Assembly: GCA_018389105.1 (NCBI GenBank) | Contig: JACATO010001436.1 | Span: 1 to 64,000, forward strand | Origin: Nautilus pompilius | Taxonomy: Eukaryota > Mollusca > Cephalopoda > Nautilida > Nautilidae | Direction: 5' to 3' | Length of the DNA stretch: 64,000 nt | Shown here: positions 56,766 through 64,000 of the stretch, in pieces | Position numbering within the stretch: the first letter of the stretch is position 1 | Layout: the number at the start of each line of letters is the position of its first letter | The notes under the pieces: model-generated | Database searches by the model: none | Told to the model about the DNA's origin: nothing | Seen by the model: only the letters and a program-made list of their open reading frames with translations | Position numbers and translations under genes: made by a program

Positions 56766-58079
56766 CAAGGTCTATCGAAAAAGTATCCGACTATTTTTCC
56801 CATGGGAAGTAATGACATTAGGGAGGCAAAAGTGTGCATAGTGGAGCCTCATGCCTTCATGCGCATGTGTGGTTTTTGGCGGGCTTGCTGCATGCATCAG
56901 TCGCTGTCAGGCAGCCAGCGTGTGAGGTGCTGTACCACTTACTCGTTGCATTTTCATTTTGCCCGTGATGCCGGAACGTGTGGAGCTTCGATCTTGCATC
57001 AAGTTTTGCCAAAAGCTTGGAGATACTCAAACGGAAACAATTTACAAAATTCAACAGGCTTTTGGTGACAATTCCATGGGTGTTACCCAAATTAAAGAAT
57101 CGTACAACAGGTTAAAAAATGGCCGTACCGGTGGAGAGTGACCAGTGTTCTGGGAGGCCGTCAACAAACTGCAATGCAGTTGTTATCGAGGTGTGGACCT
57201 TGATAATGGAGGATTGTCGTTTGCCGGTGCGGGAAATTGGTGACGAGGTAGGGATCAGTAAAGATTCTGCACATGCAATTTTAAAGGAGGATTTGCGCTT
57301 GCGCAAAGTGGCAGCAAAATTTGTGCCCAAGCTGCTTTCTCAGGGACAACAACTTTGTCTTGAGGTTGTGCAGGACCTGCTGGATACTGCGAACAGGGAT
57401 CCTGAGTTCCAGAATACCATGATAAATGGAGATGAGACGTGGGTGTACAGGTACAACCTGGAAACCAAAGCTCAGTTGTCACAGTGGAAGCACCCAACGT
57501 CATCAAGGCCTAAAAAAGCACATCAGGTCTGGAGCAAAATCAAGGTGATGCTGTTTTCTTCAATTACCGAGACGTTGTGCATCACAAATACGAACCAGAA
57601 GGATAAACAGTTACAAAGGAGTACTATCAGGAAGTCCTCCGACGTCTTTGTGATGCAGTTTGGCGCAAGAGACCGGATCTGTGGGCCTTGCAAAACTGGC
57701 AGCTGCATCATGACAACTCCCCAGCTCATTTGTCACAGCTGATCCAAGGTTTCTTGGCAAAGAAAGGAATTTTGCTCATTCGCCAGGCTCCCTACTCACC
57801 AGACATGGCTCCTTCTGACTTCTGGTTGTTCCCAAAAATGAAGATGCCACTGAAAGACTCCCGCTTTAAGAGCTGAGAGGACATCATGCAGAATGCGATG
57901 GCGGAGCTGAGAACCATTCCAGAAGAAGCATTCCAGACGTGCTTTGAACAGTGGAAGGATCACTGGGCTAAGTGTGTGGAGGCATAAGGGGCCTACTTCG
58001 AAGGGGATTAGCAATTGAACCCCAAGTACATAATTTTTTTTTCCCAGCCTAAGGTCAGATACTTTTTTGACAGACCTTG
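56766..58079 (+). mobile_element. Mariner transposon with both terminal repeats
   Basis: 1,314 bp between TA dinucleotides (56764-56765 and 58080-58081), the expected target duplication. The left end is CAAGGTCTATCGAAAAAGTA; the right end, reverse-complemented, is CAAGGTCTGTCAAAAAAGTA. They stay alike for about 28 bases. Length and ends are typical of a full-size mariner. The transposase inside is broken, so this copy cannot mobilise itself. Confidence 0.9.
56968..57987 (+). pseudogene. Mariner (SETMAR-type) transposase, DD34D, broken
   Basis: Starts MPERVELRSCIKFCQKLG with a helix-turn-helix region (QAFGDNSMGVTQIKES). It changes frame near 57125, where CSGRPST follows. The second helix-turn-helix (VREIGDEVGISKDSAHAIL) precedes the catalytic core. 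NGDETWVYRYN at 57427 holds the first Asp and HHDNSPAHLS near 57706 the second. YSPDMAPSDFWLFPK near 57793 holds the third, exactly 34 residues after the second. A frameshift near 57553, a stop near 57602 and a TGA at 57874 interrupt it; the natural TAA is at 57985. All three catalytic Asp codons survive, so the lesions are indels and stops only. The SETMAR name refers to the closest well-known relative. Confidence 0.85.
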
Positions 58080-58081
58080 TA

Positions 58082-58552
58082 CATAAATTCTAAAAAGACC
58101 TTATAAATCATGACAAAAAGTGACTCAAATTTAAAGTACATATTCAAAAACAGACATGAGTTAAGTATTGGGCAATGAGCAGAATTTGAAAACAGATTTT
58201 GTTTTGGCTATTTTCAGGATGACACAAATGGCTGCTGTACATGACAAATAGCAAAGAGGAAAACATTAAAACTTCAGCAAAAGCAATTTTATTCAGTTAC
58301 TTTTCCAGTGACATGTAGGAAGGAAAATCACACACACAATATAATCCAGGAAAAGCTAACTATCTTGGAAATGTTGTCGCTTTCTGAAGAGGGGGTAGAA
58401 AAAAAGAAAGAAAAACAGAAAGACACACAGACACAACTCAACTATTACTTGGTTTTACAGGTTTATCACCATTGCAATCTTGCTATGATGTGAATCATGA
58501 ACAATTCAATTCATTACCATCCCAATCAAAATCCATCTTCATCTTCCGTACC
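58082..58552. other. Short gap between transposons
   Basis: AT-rich DNA between the mariner and hAT insertions. No gene recognised. Confidence 0.55.
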
Positions 58553-58560
58553 ATCTAGAG

Positions 58561-60641
58561 CAGGGGTGGGAAAACTTTTCTCCCCGAGGGCCACATGGAA
58601 CATCTGTAAGGTCTCTAGCTGGCCGCACTCGACAAAAAACTAAATTTACTAAATAATAAATTTAATAAAAGTTATTTTCACATAAAAATACAATTATTAT
58701 TCATACAACTGTATTATTTGGTACACAAAGAAAGTAACAGATAAAACTGAATTTAATGTAATGTTGCTTCATAAATGTTACTGACCAGTTAAACTCTTAA
58801 TGAGATTTATGCAATTGCACACAATCCTGCACAAGTTTGTTGTAGTCAGGATTCAGCATGCTTGTAGTTATATGCAAGACAGAGTGCAAAATTGAGTCTG
58901 TCAGAAGAGACCTGTTCTTTGATTTGTTAATGTTCATACATGAGAAAGTCTGTTCACAAATACAGGTTGAAGCAAAGAACACACATTTTTCTGCCAAACT
59001 TTTTCAAATTATCAAACTTCTCTGTACTGGGTGATGAATAGAATTCAGTCAGTGTCATATTCTTAAAACTCTCCTTCAGGGTATTGTCTGCTTGGAGATC
59101 AATTAATTCCAACTGGAGATCATTTGACGCTGTTTCAATATTAAATGAAAATTGAACTGATCTTCCATAGATTTTAAATCAGCAAATCGCCTTGAAAACT
59201 CATCTTTTAAAGCAGATACCTGCTGACTGTATTTCTCTGAACAGACTTGTGGTACAGTGTGTGTGTCTGTAACAAGGGAAAATGCACAAAGTTGTGCTCA
59301 CTCAGTTGTTTGGAAAAGAGTGCTAGTTTCGCTTGAAATGATATAATTTCCACAAACAATCCATGTGCAAAAACACCTGTTCAGTTCATTCAGTTTGTTT
59401 AAAATGTCAACTGTGAACGCTAAATCGCACACCCATTCTGTCTTTTTCATGTTACTTAAAAATTCACAACTAATGTTCTTCATTTCAAGAAAGAGCAAAA
59501 TTTCTTCTCTTAGATTCCACTCTCTTCTCAAAACATTTCCCAGGCTTAACCAAACATACATTGCTATGATATAGTACATCTGAATATTCGCACTCCATGT
59601 CATCCAGCAGATTTCTGAACTGTCTGTGATTTAGCCCCCTGGCTCGGATTAAGTTAATGACACGTACCACAGGATCAATCACGTTTGAAATCCAGGACAG
59701 ATTTACACAGACTTTCCTGGTGAATAATGCAATGGAATGATAAAACAGTGTGAAGTGGATTCTCACCTTTCACTTTGTCATTAAACAGCTTTATGAGGCC
59801 AACGTTTTCCTGTTAATGCAGGTGCACCATCTGTTGTAATGTCTGCCAACTTGTTCCAAGGTAAACCAGATCCATCCAAGCAGTTTTTAACACATTCATA
59901 CAAATCTTGGCCAGTTGTGGTGTCCTTCAGTGGTTCAACTGATAGCAACTCTTCAGTAATTGGCAAAATTATCATCAATTCCTCTAATAAACACAAGCTG
60001 TTCTGACAGATTCTGCAAAATGGGCATAAATACAACGAACTACAGTTCTCCTTGACAAAGATGTAGCTTCAATTTTTGTTCTGACTTCTGGGCATGCAAT
60101 ATCAACAGCATCAAGCATGCAGTCCTTTAAAAATTCTGCTTCAGAAAACGTTTTGTTATGTTTGGCAATTTTATAAGCAAGCACAAAACTGGCCGTTTTA
60201 AACTTATCACCATGTCATTGGCTTTTCACTGTAGTTCACTTTCTGATAAATTACTTCCAAAGTTTGTGTGCTTAGTCTGAAAATGTCTCTTCAAATTATA
60301 CTCCTTAAAAACAGCAACACTGTAATGGCATATTAGGCACACTGCTTCACTTCTAATATTTGTACGTCCATTCCTTGTTAAACGTACGGCATTCATCTTC
60401 AATTTTCCGTTTTTTTTTTTGTAGTTTTTGTAGCACTCATTGTTAGGATAACAAAATTTGAAATATATGTTAATATATATATTAAAAGACTTTAAAGTAA
60501 TACTACATCCATCGCTATCATCTGCTTCTGTTTAAACATGGCTGCGAAACCTCATTGTAGTCTCGTTAAGTGCGCTATTCTGTGCGAGAATGGCTGGGAC
60601 CACACAAATTGACCTCGTGGGCCATAGTTTGCCCACCCCTG
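58561..60641 (-). mobile_element. hAT transposon with intact ends and 8-bp target duplication
   Basis: 2,081 bp. The left end is CAGGGGTGGGAAAACT; the right end, reverse-complemented, is CAGGGGTGGGCAAACT (15 of 16 alike), with GGCC-rich sequence just inside both. ATCTAGAG occurs immediately outside each end (58553-58560 and 60642-60649), a perfect 8-bp duplication as expected for hAT. The ends are therefore exact. The transposase, on the - strand, is decayed. Confidence 0.95.
58797..60405 (-). pseudogene. hAT transposase pseudogene (GTF2IRD2/ZBED-like), second family
   Basis: On the - strand the N-terminus reads KRKIEDECRTFNKEWTYKY, then in another frame EAVCLICHYSVAVFKEYN and LKRHFQTKH, a complete C2HH-type BED finger. 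Then come LKDCMLDAVDIACPE (60150-60090), LKDTTTGQDLYECVKN and LADITTDGAPALTGK (59930-59810), and INLIRARGLNHRQFRNLL (59660-59610). CEQTFSCMNINKSKNRS (58960-58900) lies in the dimerisation domain. The catalytic middle is fragmented by several frameshifts and stops. It has the same domain order as the element at 5.8-7.9 kb but different ends and sequence, so they are separate families. Confidence 0.8.
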
Positions 60642-60759
60642 ATCTAGAGCATTGGATATGCCAGTCTTCTTGAAATTTTTCCTGACTGCAAAAGGAGATA
60701 AAGAATTCCATACATCCTTGACCCAATGAAAGAGGAACCATGGCTCTGGCTTTTTTCAT

Positions 60760-61560
60760 TTACTATCCCATCATCCCATTTCCTTAGCCAATTTCAGGAA
60801 AGTTAAGCTACTTAAACCACTCAAAATTACTGCAACATCTGAGTTGCAGCTAAAGCAAGCTCCCCAAAAGAAGTTTCCCATTATAGAGATCATACACAAA
60901 GTTTCATAGTAGAGAACAATGTCTTAAATCAGCCAATCATTTGGGCTTATTCTGACTTAAACTCCACCGGTAATCAACAAAACAGATAGTTCTAGCTTTA
61001 CCCATCAGCCATTGCACAAAGCATGACTGCAACTGTCATTCTGTCTTTTTCGTGCTTAGTTGTTTGACAAATATATTCCCAATACTGACAATGAAGTACT
61101 TGTGTAGCAGTTGTATTCCAATAATTTATCAGTGAAATGCTTCTATCTTTTCTTCCCAGTTTAAGGCAGTTTCTGTACATTAGTTTCCCATCTTTCACTT
61201 CATCTCTTTGGAAAGCCTCCAAAATTTGCAAGGAAATCTGTGGCCGGCAGAGACAGAAATCCACTGTACCTCAAATTTTAAGTTTCCCCGTGATTCATAC
61301 ACCACAATCACAACCTTTCAATAAAAGTCACAAGGTTGATGGGTTTTAGCATTTTGAATTTTTTTTCCACCCAGGTGGCCAATTTTCTCATCTTGGGCTG
61401 GTCCATAATCAGTTTTTTTCCTTTTGTTGTATCCACTCATGAAATTTTCTTCTTCACCCTGTCCACATCAAATTTCCTCACCACGTCCCTAACTGTCGGA
61501 AATTTTGCATTTTGCAATGTCCAGCTGGAACCTGACTGTGTATCTTAGCCATCTTTGGCA
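60760..61560 (-). pseudogene. Possible pogo/Tigger-like transposase fragment
   Basis: The - strand frame 61264-60998 ends with KHEKDRMTVAVMLCAMADG, resembling the R-x-T-V-x-x-C-x-x-A-D-G strand of DDE_1 transposases (pogo, Tigger, Jerky). Before it comes ISLINYWNTTATQVLHCQYW. Upstream - strand frames are broken (FPTVRDVVRKFDVDR-like text near 61490). No terminal repeats are seen. The assignment rests on one motif and is tentative. Confidence 0.35.
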
Positions 61561-61564
61561 TTCT

Positions 61565-63100
61565 AACTCTTCTACTGCCATGATATATATGATGTTTGCT
61601 ATAAGAATTTCAAATGTGAACATGTAGGAAAGAAATAGTAGTGTAATAGAAAGACCTTAATATGGTAAAAATACAGCAAACAATGATCTGACACAATCAC
61701 CTGCATGCATCACATACGCAAACAAGATGCATTTCCCTGAAGCATTACCAAACAAGGCAAGATATCTGTGAACACTACAAGGATGCAATGTAAGTACACA
61801 GTAAGGAAGATGCATCCATTAAACAATAAACAAATATCACAAATAAGAAATATATATTTACCACTGGCATGGATACATCACTGGTTAAAAAAAATTGTAA
61901 AGTAGGTTACAACTGATTCAGACTGAGATGGCTAATTACCAATTTAGCATCTGTAAAAGGGCTTCATTGGGAACATATATGAATGTAGACATGTAGGCAG
62001 TTTTGGATAGCTAAAGCAAAGGGGGGTATTTATTGATGCATAAGTGTAATTTAGAAACAATAAGGTGTTCTGAAAATCTTCATTTACAATATATGATTTC
62101 TATACCTCAATAAGAAAAATGTTAGAAAATCTTGCAAAACTCATCCTCTAGCAACTCTGTTTTGTTTGTAATAACTGCAGATGTAATGCATTAGTTGTCA
62201 ACATCTTTCAGACATTTAAAAGGAAATAAATACACAATGTTTTTCCTTTTGTTTTCCTCAACCATTCCAACTCATAAAAGTTTAAAAGGCAGAGGGATTT
62301 TTTGTGTTATGTATTTGCATAGATATATGGTACATGGTCAGAGTTCCACTGGCTAAGGTGCTCTGATGATGATTTATATTTAAAATATGAAGTCAAAATA
62401 AACTAGACTGATGATCCTCAACTGTAACTTTGAAAACTAATTTGAGATAATTGGTTGTTTCTAAAAAAAAAAACAATGAAAAAGGTGCCAATATTGTCTA
62501 GGTAAGTTTTCCAAACTTCTCATTTGAATAATGGTGCGAATTCTACCCTCTTGCTCTTTCAAATAACAAAACAAGCATCTCCTCTTTTAAGTGTGGAAAT
62601 TTTGCAGTTAATTCACTTTGATAAAACAATAATATTTTATTGAATCAGGCAATTATTTATTATTAGTGAACATCACTTACGCAAGTTGTTAAAACAGCAA
62701 TTTGCATAATGATAATCACGTGACCAGATTATTACAAAATGATCGCAATGAAGAATTTCAAAAAGTATTTAAACAACAGAGTATTTGGTCCCATGCAAAT
62801 AGTGATAAATAAGTGATCAGGTTCATCTGCATTAATGACAAATGACAAAAAGCATAATTTTGTGGATTAAGGTACTAATTTTCAAAAAGAGTATTTTAAA
62901 CCTAAATAAATTGTTGCTTTCATTACTGATCCTTCAACGAATTCAGCTCAGATGTACAGTACAAATGCTTGGTACCGGCAGACTACAAGGGATATAATAG
63001 ATTTCCTTTGGTAAAAACTCTCTCTAAATGATGACATTTGCAATGTGTAATCACAAACTTACAAGCGGAAGTGGCATAAGATTTCTTCTTCTTAGCAAAC
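61565..63100. other. AT-rich non-coding DNA, no gene recognised
   Basis: No exon, RNA gene or element that I can support. Confidence 0.5.
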
Positions 63101-63104
63101 CCCC

Positions 63105-63470
63105 TATCCCGACTTTAGAGGTCTAAGGGCATCTCACTACAGGGAGCTAAAAAGTAAAAAAGGGAGAAATGCAGGGTGTCAGCATTGGTGACTAAGTAAA
63201 TTACCCGGATGCAGCTGAGGGGCTCTTGAGATGTGGTTAAGGTGCAAACCAGTTGAGAAGGTATTCGTGAAACCATCACTTCATGTAGCCAGAAAGCCCC
63301 AACCAGAGACCCTCATTTTCTGGGAAGAAACCTGGTGCCACCAGCTGGTGAAGAAGAATGAAAAGAAACTGTGCCAGAAAAGAACATCAAACTGAATCTG
63401 TCCTGCTCTAGATTTAATTTGGGTCCTCAACCACAAAAGTCGGCCACTGGCTGCCCATGAGTGTTTATGC
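63105..63470 (-). mobile_element. SINE (-), nearly full length
   Basis: The 3' part is at the left (ACTACAGGGAGCTAAAAAG, GGTGTCAGCATTGGTGACTA). Then come CCCTCATTTTCTGGGAAGA, CCACCAGCTGGTGAAGAAGA, AAAAGAAACTGTGCCAG and AAACTGAATCTGTCCTGC. The head at the right has GGGTCCTCAACCACAAAAGT. The open frame across it is a SINE artefact. Confidence 0.8.
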
Positions 63471-63474
63471 ATCT

Positions 63475-64000
63475 GTTAACCTTTAATAATTTGAACTACA
63501 GCTTAAAATCGCTACACAAATAATGTAAGTGTATTGGAATTAGAACACATTACCCCTCAAAATTCTCAGCTATATATAATAAAAAGAAAAGCACCGTCCA
63601 ACATCTCATTTACAGTAAGTTATATTGTCTAGGTAATGCAAAATATAAAACAAAACATTACAAAAGATTGCTATAGGCCTTATTAGTTAGTTAAAGCAAC
63701 AGTTTCTTTCTAAAAGGTTAAGTTCTCTTTTTTAAAAAAAGGATTGCAATTTGCTACATTTACTTGCCGCCAAATTGTCTTCTATAATTTATCCTTTCCT
63801 TTTGTTGCCCTGATGTGCTTGGTTACCACATTGTATTCGATACTCGCCACTGTGTCTCACAACACGAAAGTAGCACCTGCTCAATGAATTGATTTTCAAG
63901 CCGATTTATCCACCTGTACTCTCTCACCACTTGGTGAGGGCTTCAATTTCCAAGACTACAGCAACCCCAGAGAGAGATGCAAGATGCAGTATCAAGTCAT
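63475..64000. other. Non-coding end of window
   Basis: No gene or element recognised. Confidence 0.5.

Noticed and set aside
62680-62730. Possible mini-exon on the - strand (ATG, MQIAVLTTC, GTAAGT donor, CACGTG upstream)
   Set aside because: Only nine codons in AT-rich DNA with no other support.
1-64000. CRISPR arrays, operons, bacterial promoters or ribosome binding sites
   Set aside because: None present; the window is eukaryotic in intron signals, SINEs and element content.

Overview
The window is eukaryotic, AT-rich and mostly non-coding. It holds introns, intergenic DNA and many transposable elements. The element set (PHD-finger non-LTR retrotransposon with a 2A-like motif, GTF2IRD2/ZBED-like hAT elements, SETMAR-type mariner, Tc1-like remnants, many tRNA-derived SINEs, ATT/TAA microsatellites) best fits an invertebrate, most plausibly a lophotrochozoan such as a mollusc. 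No sequence here proves the lineage. LAYOUT. 1-5.3 kb: AT-rich DNA with SINE pieces. 5.3-5.7 kb: CpG-rich patch with a possible first exon. 5.8-7.9 kb: decayed hAT element, then about 250 bp of ATT microsatellite. 10.9-16.2 kb: nearly full-length but dead PHD/endonuclease/RT/RNase H retrotransposon ending in an ATT tail. 16.2-22.2 kb: AT-rich, weak repeats. 22.2-25.7 kb: GC/CpG-rich domain with seven CACGTG palindromes, a possible terminal exon (+) and a sushi/CCP exon (-). 26.1-26.5 kb: convincing internal exon on the - strand, phase-matched to the CCP exon. 28.9-36.4 kb: SINEs, a decayed Tc1 element and a roughly 907-bp inverted repeat of about 99 percent identity around a 2.6-kb spacer. 36-56 kb: intron-like DNA with SINEs and small hairpin elements, plus a possible signal-peptide first exon on the - strand (44.2 kb) and a possible first exon on the + strand (49.6 kb). 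56.7-61.6 kb: transposon cluster with a mariner with both ends, a hAT element with intact ends and a perfect 8-bp target duplication, and a pogo-like fragment. 63.1-63.5 kb: another SINE. HOW IT FITS TOGETHER. The only host gene supported by several signals is on the - strand: a possible secretory-signal exon at 44.2 kb, an unrecognised 121-codon exon at 26.1-26.5 kb and a CCP exon at 25.5-25.7 kb whose second half is frame-shifted. If these are one gene, most of 26-44 kb is intron filled with SINEs and transposons. All transposase and RT reading frames seen are broken, so any recent movement would have needed enzymes supplied from elsewhere. The most unusual signals are the 2A-like motif in the retrotransposon, the near-identical inverted repeat, and a family of roughly 65-70-bp hairpins scattered through the window.
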